Assembly (NCBI RefSeq): GCF_040427915.1
Contig: NZ_JBETXJ010000002.1
Span: 806,001 to 870,000, forward strand
Direction: 5' to 3'
DNA: 64,000 nt
Source of the DNA: Gardnerella vaginalis
GTDB lineage: Bacteria > Actinomycetota > Actinomycetes > Actinomycetales > Bifidobacteriaceae
Part shown: positions 38,899 through 47,337 of the stretch, piece by piece
How the letters are laid out: each line of letters opens with the position of its first letter
Numbering within the stretch: position 1 is the stretch's first letter
Notes under the pieces: generated by a model
The model's database searches: none
What the model was told of the DNA's origin: nothing
The model's input: the letters and a program-made list of their open reading frames with translations, nothing else
Translations under genes and position numbers: made by a program

Positions 38899-38962
38899 AC
38901 TAACCGTTGAGTTTTAAAGTTCAAAATCCTAAAGACCCAATTTATCTAATCTTAACGCAATA

Positions 38963-38998
38963 ATGTTGTTATATCGCTTTGTTATAACAACATTATTT
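38963..38998. promoter_or_regulatory. 15-bp inverted repeat upstream of the fructokinase-like gene, possible operator
   Basis: AATAATGTTGTTATA and TATAACAACATTATT are perfect complements separated by about 9 nt. The site lies ~80 bp before the kinase start, where a repressor would bind; an AT-rich terminator is the alternative. Confidence 0.5.
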
Positions 38999-39077
38999 TA
39001 TTATCGGCGTGCTGCGGGTAAAAATGTTGAATCAACAAGTTGTAGCCAAAATCATTGATGCTCTTGAAAGGAATATA

Positions 39078-39974
39078 ATGACTAAGCCAATCGTTCTTTC
39101 GCTTGGAGAACTACTGTGGGATTTGCTTCCACAAGGAAAACGAGTTGGAGGTGCTCCAGCCAACTTTGCGTATCACGCGCAATGCAATGGAGCAGAAAGC
39201 TATGTTATTAGTGCGGTTGGAGAAGATTCTCTCGGTGATGAACTTGTTGAAGAAGTTAAAAAAGCAGGGATTAAGCATGTTATTCAGCGCAATGCTTGGC
39301 CAACTAGCACAGTAGATGTGGAACTTAAAAATGGCATTCCAGAATACACGATTGTGCGAAACATTGCGTGGGACCATATTGTTTATACGCGCGAACTTGT
39401 AGATCTTGTTAGCAAAGCAGACGCGATTTGCTTTGGTACTCTTAGCTTAAGATCGCAAGAAACGCACGACACTGTTTTGGAGCTTTTAAAGCACGCTAAG
39501 CCAAACGCAATGAAGTTCTTTGACATTAACATTCGTAGCGATCATTATTCAAAAGATTTAATTGATGCTCTGCTCAAAGAGGCTACTGTTTTTAAGCTTA
39601 ACGATTCTGAGCTGCTTCTTCTTAGAGACATGTTCAATATTCGCGAAACTTCAGACAATGAGGCTTGCAAATGGTTCCAAGCTCGCTATGGCTTGGATTA
39701 TGTGATTTTGACTGGCGGATCTACTTTTAGCACAATCTTTACTAAGACGGGAGAAAGCTCCACATATCCGACCCCTCATGTGGAAGTTAATGACACGGTT
39801 GGTGCTGGCGATTCGTTCTCTGGTACTTTTACTGCAAGGATTTTGGCTGGCGATTCGCTTAAAGACGCGCATCGTGCTGCAATCAACACTGCTGCGTACG
39901 TTTGCACTCAAGCAGGAGCATGGCCAGAATATCCGAGCGAAATCCCAGACTATCTTTCTAAAGCAGGACTGTAG
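39078..39974 (+). CDS. PfkB-family carbohydrate kinase, fructokinase-like
   Basis: ATP-dependent sugar kinase, probably phosphorylating fructose or a related sugar in the cytosol. The real start is ATG 39078, with GAAAGG 8 nt upstream; an in-frame ATG at 39009 lacks a ribosome-binding site. 298 residues. It has the PfkB N-terminal substrate motif SLGELLWDLLPQGKRVGGAPANFAYHA and the C-terminal anion-hole/catalytic motif VNDTVGAGDSFSGTFTARIL, with the catalytic Asp in AGDSF. The VGGAPANFAYH form is typical of fructokinase/ScrK-like members, but substrate is not proven. The gene appears monocistronic, between an inverted repeat and a terminator. Confidence 0.88.
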   Translation: MTKPIVLSLGELLWDLLPQGKRVGGAPANFAYHAQCNGAESYVISAVGEDSLGDELVEEVKKAGIKHVIQRNAWPTSTVDVELKNGIPEYTIVRNIAWDHIVYTRELVDLVSKADAICFGTLSLRSQETHDTVLELLKHAKPNAMKFFDINIRSDHYSKDLIDALLKEATVFKLNDSELLLLRDMFNIRETSDNEACKWFQARYGLDYVILTGGSTFSTIFTKTGESSTYPTPHVEVNDTVGAGDSFSGTFTARILAGDSLKDAHRAAINTAAYVCTQAGAWPEYPSEIPDYLSKAGL

Positions 39975-39991
39975 TCTGTAAGAATATAAAC

Positions 39992-40055
39992 AAAAAGCTT
40001 CAACTTGTAAGATGAATTAGGTAATTCCTAGAATCAAACGAGTTGAAGCTTTTTT
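39992..40055 (+). terminator. Terminator after the carbohydrate kinase
   Basis: AAAAAGCTTCAACT and AGTTGAAGCTTTTTT form a long stem with a ~36-nt loop that contains a smaller AATTAGGTAATTCCTAGAATT fold. It can serve both directions and separates the kinase from the opposing tRNA gene. Confidence 0.8.
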
Positions 40056-40080
40056 ATACGCCATTAAGGCGATTATCTAG

Positions 40081-40154
40081 TGGGGCCTCAGGGGCTTGAA
40101 CCCTGGACCGGCGGATTATGAGTCCGCTGCTCTAACCGACTGAGCTAAAGCCCC
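40081..40154 (-). tRNA. tRNA with CAU anticodon (Met, or Ile2 after lysidine modification)
   Basis: On the minus strand the cloverleaf is complete: acceptor GGGGCTT/AGGCCCC with discriminator A, D-arm GCTC...GAGC, anticodon stem GCGGA/TCCGC around CTCATAA (anticodon CAT), and T-arm CAGGG-TTCAAGC-CCCTG. No encoded CCA. Elongator Met is the default reading; Ile2 cannot be excluded from sequence alone. An initiator is unlikely, because an initiator would show three G-C pairs in the anticodon stem and a mismatch at position 1-72. Confidence 0.92.
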
Positions 40155-40312
40155 ACGCTAACAAAGTCAGCAACGACTAGATTAGCACACACCCATAAAC
40201 GTTTAACACGCTATGCAAACACTATTCATATACAATTCGTATTGCAATGCATACTTATGTGCTCTGCTAGTCTAGTCGCTAGTTTAGTCGCCAGCTGTTT
40301 TAGCTCGAATAA

Positions 40313-40999
40313 TTATGCTACTGTAGCTTGTCCTCTTCCAGAAGCGAAATTACTCAAAGCTCCAGTCTTACGAACTGCAACGAACAAAATCCAAGGAATA
40401 ATTCCAGCAATCACAATACCGCTTATAAACTCACAAATCATGTGAATTGTTAGATAATTTACAGACTTACCTTGGTAGATTACGAACATCAAATAAATAC
40501 CATATTCAATAGCTGTAAGACCACCAGCAATAACGCTTAAGGTAAGGTTATACTTCTTATATTTGGCAATCGCAAAAGGAATTTCGCTAAACACAGCTTG
40601 TAAAGCGGCAGAAGCAAGAACCATAAATGCGGAGAATTGTTGACCAAGAATATTTTCGAATACAGCACCAAGAACATTAACATAAATCGCAGCACCAGGC
40701 TTACGAATTAAAAGAAGAGCAAGAGGACCAGACATATACCAAACGCCGTGCAAAATGCTTCCAAAACCAGGTAAAATCGTTCGCAAAATAGGTGAAATCT
40801 GGGAGAAGAACACAATAGTAAAGCCCCAGTAGATTACACCAAACAAAGCAGCTAAAGCAGCTCCAAGTGATATATCTGCCACTCGCCAGCGAAGACTGCT
40901 AATTATTGTAGGCGTAACTTCTTCTTGATTCTGAGCCTTGTCTGTTATAGGCGTGCTGGATTGCGTGTAATTTGATTCATTATTGAAAATATCACTCAT
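40313..40999 (-). CDS. ECF transporter S component, YkoE-like (thiamine-precursor type)
   Basis: Substrate-binding membrane subunit of an energy-coupling-factor vitamin importer. 228 residues with a ~40-residue polar N-terminus then about six helices. WRVADISLGAALAALFGVIYWG and LPGFGSILHGVWYMSGPLALLLIRKPGAA match the YkoE pattern (WRVVDI..., GvW...LIRKPGAA), known for thiamine/HMP uptake. No energising T or A components are nearby, so it would use a shared ECF module. AAGGGA precedes the ATG. The leader has structured segments but is not a TPP riboswitch. With thiD-tenA, this suggests thiamine-pyrimidine salvage. Substrate is inferred. Confidence 0.85.
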   Translation of the reverse strand: MSDIFNNESNYTQSSTPITDKAQNQEEVTPTIISSLRWRVADISLGAALAALFGVIYWGFTIVFFSQISPILRTILPGFGSILHGVWYMSGPLALLLIRKPGAAIYVNVLGAVFENILGQQFSAFMVLASAALQAVFSEIPFAIAKYKKYNLTLSVIAGGLTAIEYGIYLMFVIYQGKSVNYLTIHMICEFISGIVIAGIIPWILFVAVRKTGALSNFASGRGQATVA

Positions 41000-41009
41000 A
41001 ATAGTCCCT

Positions 41010-41112
41010 TAACTACTAGACGCTGCGTATTGTAATTTCTTTAAAATCGTCTCTTGACCTACGCAGCCTGGGCGGAAACGACATCGAGTACTCTACCATT
41101 TAGTTTCCACTA
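41010..41112 (-). promoter_or_regulatory. Structured leader RNA before the ECF S-component gene (unidentified)
   Basis: Read on the minus strand, GTGGAAAC pairs with GTTTCCGC around a loop that contains the palindrome GAGTACTC. This is followed by GCTGCGTA pairing with TACGCAGC about 34 nt apart, then AAGGGA and the start codon. Two stacked stems directly before a vitamin-transporter start suggest an RNA switch or attenuator. It lacks the CTGAGA and GAACCTGA cores of a TPP riboswitch. Confidence 0.4.
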
Positions 41113-41170
41113 ACACGCCTTTTTGAATAATTTTTTGTATGATTTGTAACATTTTTTACTATTGCAGAAA

Positions 41171-41188
41171 TTTATAACGCGTTATAAA
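41171..41188. promoter_or_regulatory. Perfect 18-bp palindrome in a divergent intergenic region
   Basis: TTTATAACGCGTTATAAA reads the same on both strands, in the ~500-bp gap between the leftward ECF gene and rightward folC. This is the shape of a homodimeric regulator's site; the regulator is unknown. Confidence 0.55.
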
Positions 41189-41224
41189 GTCGCTTACGCA
41201 ACGCCAAGCAAGGAATATCGCTCG

Positions 41225-41371
41225 CGTTGCAAATGTCTCGTGAGCGAGACAAATCTAACGAATTTGAGCCAAAAAACGTTACAAATGTCTCATCAATGAT
41301 GCAAATATAACAAAAAACAGCCAAAAACTGTTACATATGTCTCACGAGTGAGACAAATCTAACGAATCTGT
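41225..41371. repeat. Three-copy ~51-bp repeat with covarying hairpins
   Basis: Units begin with CGTTGCAAATGTCTC (41225), CGTTACAAATGTCTC (41277) and TGTTACATATGTCTC (41329); the ends are CAAATCTAACGAATTTG in the first and third copies. The first has hairpin GTCTCG-TGAG-CGAGAC and the third GTCTCA-CGAG-TGAGAC, a compensatory G-C to A-T change; the second copy has lost the stem. The rest of the interval up to folC (41372-41517) shows nothing else beyond its ribosome-binding site. Confidence 0.75.
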
Positions 41372-41517
41372 AGTGCACTTCTACTTCGACACGCCGTAAA
41401 GCAGGAACAAAAACACTACAGTTACTAATCTAGATAGTTGGAAAAATGAGCATAAGAATGTCGCATATAACGAACACAGCGTATGGCGAGAGTTAAATCA
41501 GGGGGAGTGCAAACAAA

Positions 41518-42972
41518 ATGTCTATGGAACATCCAAATAGTAACGGCGAGCGCATTATTGACGTTGAGCGTGATATTATGCGACGCGCTCCAGAGCATAA
41601 TAAGACGAATCTTGATTTAGACAGAATGCGCCTAATCCTTGATATTTTGGGACATCCAGAGCAATCGATGCACGTAATTCACATTACTGGCACCAATGGC
41701 AAGGGATCCACGGCTCGCATGGCGGAGGCGATTTGCCGCGCGTACGGTTTGCGCACAGGTCTTTACACTTCTCCGCATTTGCAACGTGTAAATGAGCGAA
41801 TCATGATTGATGGCGAGGAAATTAGCGACGACCATTTCGTTGACGTGTATGATCAAATGAAAGACATTATAGACATGGTTGACGCTCGCATGGACGCTGA
41901 TGGCAAGCCGCGCATGAGCTTTTTTGAAGTTCTTACAGCTATGGCGATTTGGGCTTTTGCTGACGCTCCTGTGGATGTTGCCGTGATGGAAGTTGGCATG
42001 GGTGGCGAATGGGACGCCACTAATGTTATGAATGCTGATGCTGCGATTATTGGTCCTGTAGACATGGATCACATGCAATGGCTTGGAAATACGGTTGAAG
42101 AAATTGCGCGCACAAAAGCGGGCATTATTAAGCCAAATTGCACTGTGATTTTGGGGCCGCAGCCACACGAATCGCAAGTTTTGCCGATTATTCAAGAGGT
42201 GGCAAATCGCAATAATGCCAAGCTTTTACGCGACTTTAGTGACGGCAGTGGCGAGCTAGAGGTTATTTCGCGCACTCCAGCTGTTGGCGGTCAAGTTGCC
42301 ACTTTGCGCACGCCTAATGGCACTTATGAAGATGTGCCGATTGACAAGTTTGGTGTGCATCAGTCGCATAATGCTTTGGCGGCGCTTGCTGCTGCGGAGG
42401 TTGTTCTGCCTGTAAATGGCGCTTTGGATGGCGATTTGGTTGCCGAGGCTTTGAGCCAAGTTAAGGTTCCTGGGCGCATTGAGCAAGTGCGCACTTCTCC
42501 GACAATTATTATTGACGGCGGCCACAATGTTAATGCTGCTGAGTCGCTTCGTAAAACAATCGAGGAGAATTATAATTTTGAGCAGCTTATTGGTGTTGTG
42601 GCAATGATGGCAGATAAGCAAGTTGAAGAATACTTGGGTGTTCTTGAGCCGATTTTAACGAAGATTATTGTTACTCGTAACTCTTGGCGTGATCGCGTTA
42701 TGGATCCAGAAGATTTGGAGAAGATTGCGGTTAACGTATTTGGCAGAGATCGAGTGATTCGCGTTGACGATCTTCCAGACGCTATTCAAGAAGCTGTGAA
42801 TCTTGTTGACGAAGACGATGAGCTTGGAGTTGGATACGGACATGGAGTGTTGATTTGCGGCAGTTTTGTTACAGCTGGCGACGCTCGAAATATGCTTATT
42901 GAGCGCGTTAATCCAGACTTGAAGAAGCCTAAGGATCAGCGCGCTAATATTCATCCAAACATTGCGAATTGA
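41518..42972 (+). CDS. folC: Folylpolyglutamate synthase / dihydrofolate synthase
   Basis: Adds glutamate to dihydropteroate and to folates, keeping them in the cell. 484 residues. The Mur-ligase-like ATP motif HITGTNGKGSTARMAEAICRAYGLRTGLYTSPHL (~residues 57-90) is characteristic of FolC (TGTNGKGS). Then come FEVLTAMAIWAFADAPVDVAVMEVGMGGEWDATN, the central conserved block, and PGRIEQVRTSPTIIIDGGHNVNAA in the C-terminal domain. GGGGGAG lies before the ATG. The protein ends with a short polar tail. It converges with the murE-like gene, whose stop is 18 bp beyond. Confidence 0.95.
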   Translation: MSMEHPNSNGERIIDVERDIMRRAPEHNKTNLDLDRMRLILDILGHPEQSMHVIHITGTNGKGSTARMAEAICRAYGLRTGLYTSPHLQRVNERIMIDGEEISDDHFVDVYDQMKDIIDMVDARMDADGKPRMSFFEVLTAMAIWAFADAPVDVAVMEVGMGGEWDATNVMNADAAIIGPVDMDHMQWLGNTVEEIARTKAGIIKPNCTVILGPQPHESQVLPIIQEVANRNNAKLLRDFSDGSGELEVISRTPAVGGQVATLRTPNGTYEDVPIDKFGVHQSHNALAALAAAEVVLPVNGALDGDLVAEALSQVKVPGRIEQVRTSPTIIIDGGHNVNAAESLRKTIEENYNFEQLIGVVAMMADKQVEEYLGVLEPILTKIIVTRNSWRDRVMDPEDLEKIAVNVFGRDRVIRVDDLPDAIQEAVNLVDEDDELGVGYGHGVLICGSFVTAGDARNMLIERVNPDLKKPKDQRANIHPNIAN

Positions 42973-42990
42973 CTTTAGCTAAAGAGGTGC

Positions 42991-44784
42991 TTAGCTAAAT
43001 AAGCGTTTAATAATAAACGAATCTCCTTCGTAAGGAACATGCTTGTTGTGCACCTTTATCCAGCGTTCGTCGCCCTTTCCGATAGCAAGTATTATGTTGA
43101 GTCTGTTGTTCTCTCTAGCATCTTTTCTTGCTTCTTCAACACTGTACTCAATAGCTTCAGCTCTGTTTATAATAATTCGCGATTCAACGTTTGGATTGGT
43201 TACGCAAGATTGCATGTATTTGCAAATGTCCATTTCGTCTTCAACATTTGTGTCTTCTTGAGTGAACACAAATTGGTTGATTCGATCTTGTGCAGCTTGA
43301 ACTATTTCTTTTCTCCTGTCAACGGCTTTGTCTCCCGTGGATCCTGTTACAAGCGTGATTCTAAGATCATTGTTACCGTATTTGTCGTATACGAAGTCGA
43401 CAACAGATTTTGTGGAAATGTAGTTGTGTGCGTAATCCACTATGGCAACTGTATTGGATTTTGTGTCTTTAAAGACTTCCATTCGCCCCGATATTTGAAC
43501 GTTTTCTATAGCATGTAGGGCTTTTTGATCTGTGTTTTCATTTATGCCTAATGCGTTTGCGATTGCGATTGCTGCAGTGGCGTTTTCGTAGTTAAAGTCG
43601 CCTGCGATTTTTAGATTGAATTTGTCTATAGTTGTGTAATTAGGTACGAATTGTTTTTTGTTTTTCTTGCTTTCGTTGTCTAAAACAGCAACATAATGTT
43701 CTTGCGCGTCTGATGAAACTGGCATTGCTACATATTTTGTCCAAATAAGTTCTGGGTATTTTTCGCTCTTTTCGTAAGGGTGAATGTCTGAATGATCGCT
43801 GCATGCTGGGCAGTTGCAGATGTTTTCGCCCATTTCTTCTTTTCGTACTCTTGAAAATGTTGTGACGTCCACGTATTCGTTTTGTGCGTCTTGGAGTATT
43901 AAGTCTGCGTGAGCGCAGTCTGCATTGAGTATAAGCGCGTCAGTGTTTTTTACGATTTGGCGTTTGCAATACAGGTAGTCTTCAAAAGTTGGGTGTTCTA
44001 TTGGGCTTATGTGGTCTGGGCTTATGTTTAGGAATGCTGCCACATTAAAGTGTAGTCCGTATACTCGCTCTACTTTGTATGCTTGTGATGAAACTTCCAT
44101 GACTAGGTATTTCATACCGTTTTTTACGGCTTGGCTCATCATGCGGAATGCGTCTAGGCTTTCTGGTGTAGTCAAATTAGATTCAACATATGTTTTTCCA
44201 TCTAAGCAATTGTCAACGGAGGAGAATAAGGCTGCTTTGCCTTCAGAATGTTCGTTTAAAATTGCATGAGTGAAGTAAGCTGTTGTTGTTTTTCCCTTTG
44301 TTCCCGTAATTCCAATAACTCTAAGTCTTTCTTGTGGGTTTCCAAAGAATTCTGATGAAAGCAAGCTCATTGCTTTACGAACGTCTGTTACTATAAGTCC
44401 TACTGCATTGGTGTAATCCGCGTAACTTTGCTCGGCAACGTATGTAGTTAAGCCATTTTTATCAGCGTCTTTAAGATATTCTGGCTTAAAATTGCCTTTA
44501 ATGAACAGAAGAGTGTTTTTCTTAATATCTCGTGAATCGTATGTTATGTGGTTGTATGTTTTTTTGTAGTTTTTAAAATCGTCCGCGTTCATAGACCAGA
44601 TTTCGTTGCGAATATGCACGAAATCGTTGTTTTCTATGTTGTTTTCTGTGCAGTTGTTTTGTTCGTCTGAGTGTTCAGTATTGGTCTGTGGGAGTTTTTG
44701 GATAATTTCTCGTAGAAGTCTGTAATTTTTTAAAATTGTGCTTGCGTCTAGCATGTTTAGATGAAGATTTGTTTTTTCGCTCAT
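42991..44784 (-). CDS. Mur ligase family protein, MurE-like
   Basis: ATP-dependent amide ligase of the peptidoglycan-precursor type, most like MurE (third amino acid addition to UDP-MurNAc-dipeptide). 597 residues, about 100 longer than usual. ATP motif GITGTKGKTTTAYFTHAIL (~residues 165), then NLTTPESLDAFRMM (substrate), MEVSSQAYKVERVYGLHF, and VAIVDYAHNYISTKSVVDF in the C-terminal domain. The residues selecting the amino acid (DNPR for meso-diaminopimelate, DNPA in S. aureus) read EDTNVED here, so it is not DAP-type; Lys/Orn is possible. A Cys insert (ICNCPACSDH, ~325) is unusual. It ends 22 bp before the exonuclease is reached in the opposite reading direction, so the two may form an operon (exonuclease first). 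Confidence 0.85.
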   Translation of the reverse strand: MSEKTNLHLNMLDASTILKNYRLLREIIQKLPQTNTEHSDEQNNCTENNIENNDFVHIRNEIWSMNADDFKNYKKTYNHITYDSRDIKKNTLLFIKGNFKPEYLKDADKNGLTTYVAEQSYADYTNAVGLIVTDVRKAMSLLSSEFFGNPQERLRVIGITGTKGKTTTAYFTHAILNEHSEGKAALFSSVDNCLDGKTYVESNLTTPESLDAFRMMSQAVKNGMKYLVMEVSSQAYKVERVYGLHFNVAAFLNISPDHISPIEHPTFEDYLYCKRQIVKNTDALILNADCAHADLILQDAQNEYVDVTTFSRVRKEEMGENICNCPACSDHSDIHPYEKSEKYPELIWTKYVAMPVSSDAQEHYVAVLDNESKKNKKQFVPNYTTIDKFNLKIAGDFNYENATAAIAIANALGINENTDQKALHAIENVQISGRMEVFKDTKSNTVAIVDYAHNYISTKSVVDFVYDKYGNNDLRITLVTGSTGDKAVDRRKEIVQAAQDRINQFVFTQEDTNVEDEMDICKYMQSCVTNPNVESRIIINRAEAIEYSVEEARKDARENNRLNIILAIGKGDERWIKVHNKHVPYEGDSFIIKRLFS

Positions 44785-44805
44785 TTTGTTCCTCTTGATT
44801 TTGAA

Positions 44806-45576
44806 TTATAGCCAGTTTCCGCTGCTAGCTGGTTTTCCTTTGGATTTTAGCCATTCGTCGAAGCTGTTTTTCCACTTTGCATACGCTTTGCGTTGCCATG
44901 TCATTAAATCGCATAATTCAAGATTCGCAACATTTTCATGCAATTCGCTTATAGGCTTAATCAAGTCCACTGCTGCTACAGTGTCTGCTGTTGCGTCGTG
45001 AAAGTCTCCGATTGGCTCTACTCCGTAGAATTGTGTTGTATGCGTAAGTGTTCGCTTGCCTGTGCGCTTAGAAACAGCGCGGTCTATAACTAATGGGTCT
45101 ACTACAAGAATTTCTCCATCGTTGATTGTGCTATTCGGGCGATTGTTCAGGCTTGTTAAATCCCATTTTTTTAAATCATGCCTTAGCATTTCAACGTCGA
45201 AAGGAGCGTTGTATGCAAGCAGTGGAATATTTTTGCTCTGCGCGAGGCTTACCGCCGCAGCCAATGCTTCGATTTCCGCCGTTGGTTCCCCACCGTTTTC
45301 TTGTAGGAACTCGTCCGTAAATCCGTTGACTTGGCTTGCTTTTGGATTAATTGGCTTGTGCGGGTTTATTAACCAGGTTGCTATCACGTCATTGTGAGTC
45401 TTATTTTGTGGGTTTCTGAGCACAAGAGTTGCTGAACAAATGGAGTCTTCGCCGAGAATTGCGCCCGTTGTTTCTGTGTCGAAACCGAGCAGGAAGGATT
45501 GGCTGAGCGGCGTTTTTTCGCTTTGCTGCTGTGTCTCGTTTAGCGCTTCCATAAGCTCGTTAATGTTGTTTGGCAT
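44806..45576 (-). CDS. DnaQ-like 3'-5' exonuclease (DEDDh)
   Basis: 256-residue nuclease domain protein. Exo I is LLGFDTETTGAIL (Asp-x-Glu), Exo II is LLAYNAPFDVEMLRHDL (Asp), and Exo III is HDATADTVAAVDLI with the general-base His and metal-binding Asp. This set is the epsilon/DnaQ-type DEDDh family (proofreading or RNase T-like). The size and lone-domain structure suggest a free exonuclease rather than the proofreading subunit, but this cannot be told here. The murE-like gene follows after 21 bp on the same strand, so they are probably co-transcribed; the functional link is unclear. Confidence 0.88.
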   Translation of the reverse strand: MPNNINELMEALNETQQQSEKTPLSQSFLLGFDTETTGAILGEDSICSATLVLRNPQNKTHNDVIATWLINPHKPINPKASQVNGFTDEFLQENGGEPTAEIEALAAAVSLAQSKNIPLLAYNAPFDVEMLRHDLKKWDLTSLNNRPNSTINDGEILVVDPLVIDRAVSKRTGKRTLTHTTQFYGVEPIGDFHDATADTVAAVDLIKPISELHENVANLELCDLMTWQRKAYAKWKNSFDEWLKSKGKPASSGNWL

Positions 45577-45750
45577 AGTCTTAATCGTAGAATGCGCTGC
45601 AGACCCTGAGTTTGTGTTAGTAAATGGTGGATTGTTATTTTTTGTAATGTTGCGTCTATGAGTTATTTAGTGCGAATTTTTGCAAAATATGTAATAAAAT
45701 GCCCTCAAAGTACACAATTATATGATAGAATAGCATCAAGAACGCTCGTT

Positions 45751-45769
45751 ATGTTACAAAAAGTAACAT
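45751..45769. promoter_or_regulatory. Inverted repeat ATGTTAC-N5-GTAACAT upstream of galT
   Basis: A perfect 7-bp inverted repeat with five As between lies ~135 bp before galT, in the gap shared with the divergent exonuclease gene. It could be a repressor site for galactose genes; TAGAAT at 45726 is a candidate -10. The rest of the gap (45577-45900) shows no gene. Confidence 0.5.
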
Positions 45770-45902
45770 TTTCTGAGAGTTGAGATGTGCTTTTTGTTTA
45801 GGAGTCGTTGTGGATTTACCTTTGCAAAAGCAAAGAAACAAAATAATAAATACAAAATAACAAAATAGCAAAAGATTTAAAATCAAAAGGACAAAGGTGT
45901 AT

Positions 45903-47255
45903 ATGAACATGGACATCAATGACGGACTTAATGACGCACTTGGCGACGGACTTAACGACGTTCAAAATCATCAGAATGCTGCTGATAATAATAATGGCGA
46001 ATATTCTTATAATTCTTATAAGTCATATAAGCCAGGAGAGTATGCTCGCAATCATATTCGCATTACTGCAACGAAATTGTCTGACGGTCGTGACTTTTTC
46101 TATCTTGATGATAGCCCAGATTATGTTAGCGGTCTTAAAACGCGCGAATTGAAAGATCCTCGAAAATTAGCGTATAGGTTTGCCTCGCATATTGATGCGG
46201 ATGGTAATGAAGTGCAGTATGCAGCTCCGCAAATGCGTCAAGATCCTCTTACTGGAGACTGGATTCCTATGTCTACAGCGCGCATGAATAGACCAATCAC
46301 TGCTGGCCCTGGAGCGCTTACTAAGGGCAATCCGCTTGCCGCTCGCAAACCTGGTTCTGCATATCAAGATGGGGAAGTTCCAGACACTGATTACGATGTT
46401 GTGGTTTTTGAAAATCGTTTTCCATCCATGGTTCAAGTTCCTGGTGTAAGCCGTGAACCTCATTATCTTAATGGCAATCCACTATGGAAACAGGCTCCTG
46501 CAGCTGGGCGTTGTGAAGTGATTTGCTTCGGACCAGACGAAAATATGTTACCGGCTCAATTGCCAGTATCTCGTTTGCGAACTGTAGTAGAGGCGTGGGC
46601 TTTTAGAACGGCTGAAATTAGCCAGATTGATGGCATTGAACAAATATTCCCATTTGAAAATCATGGTGCAGAAATTGGCGTTACTTTAGCTCATCCTCAT
46701 GGTCAGGTTTATTCTTATCCGTTTATTGCGCCTAGACTTGAGCAAGAATTGCGACATACTCAAGCTTATTTTGAACGCACTGGCAGTAATTTGTTGAAAG
46801 ATTTAATGCTTTCGGAGATTGATAATGCTTCGCGCATTGTAATGAGAAATCACAGTTGGGTGGCATATGTTCCAGCCGCAGCGCGCTGGCCACTAGAGGT
46901 GCATGTTGCTCCAGTTAGAGATGTTCTTTCTTTGGATCAGCTTGATGACCAAGAGCGTTGGGATTTGGCACAAATGTATTCAACATTATTGCGTCGCGGA
47001 AACGCATTCTTCGATAAGGGAGATGGATTGGGAATGGATCTTCCATATATTGCAGCATGGCATCAAGCCCCATTGCATGACCCTCGTCGTGAAAATTATC
47101 GTCTTAATTTGCAATTCTTCTCATTCCGCAGAGATGTTAACAAAATCAAGTATTTGGCTGGATCTGAGTCTGGTATGGCTGCGTGGGTTTCAGATACTAC
47201 GCCAGAACTTATTGCACAACGATTCCATGAACTCGGTGCGGTTGATTTAGACTAG
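45903..47255 (+). CDS. galT: Galactose-1-phosphate uridylyltransferase
   Basis: Leloir-pathway enzyme: galactose-1-phosphate + UDP-glucose gives glucose-1-phosphate + UDP-galactose. ~450 residues. ATG 45903 is preferred (AAAGGACAAAGG upstream); a GTG two codons earlier is in frame. The first ~45 residues are an Asp/Asn-rich extension. The catalytic HPH block is AHPHGQVYSYPF, preceded by FPFENHGAEIGVT. RLNLQFFSFRRDVNKIKYLAGSESGMAAW at the C-terminus is characteristic of the actinobacterial form. galK follows after 82 bp, giving galT-galK; galE is ~9 kb downstream on the other strand. Confidence 0.96.
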   Translation: MNMDINDGLNDALGDGLNDVQNHQNAADNNNGEYSYNSYKSYKPGEYARNHIRITATKLSDGRDFFYLDDSPDYVSGLKTRELKDPRKLAYRFASHIDADGNEVQYAAPQMRQDPLTGDWIPMSTARMNRPITAGPGALTKGNPLAARKPGSAYQDGEVPDTDYDVVVFENRFPSMVQVPGVSREPHYLNGNPLWKQAPAAGRCEVICFGPDENMLPAQLPVSRLRTVVEAWAFRTAEISQIDGIEQIFPFENHGAEIGVTLAHPHGQVYSYPFIAPRLEQELRHTQAYFERTGSNLLKDLMLSEIDNASRIVMRNHSWVAYVPAAARWPLEVHVAPVRDVLSLDQLDDQERWDLAQMYSTLLRRGNAFFDKGDGLGMDLPYIAAWHQAPLHDPRRENYRLNLQFFSFRRDVNKIKYLAGSESGMAAWVSDTTPELIAQRFHELGAVDLD

Positions 47256-47337
47256 TTAGACTAGTTAGGCTAATGTTATTAACTATATTAGTAATATTAA
47301 ATGTTATTATGATTTGTGAGTACAAAGGAGTGCTATT

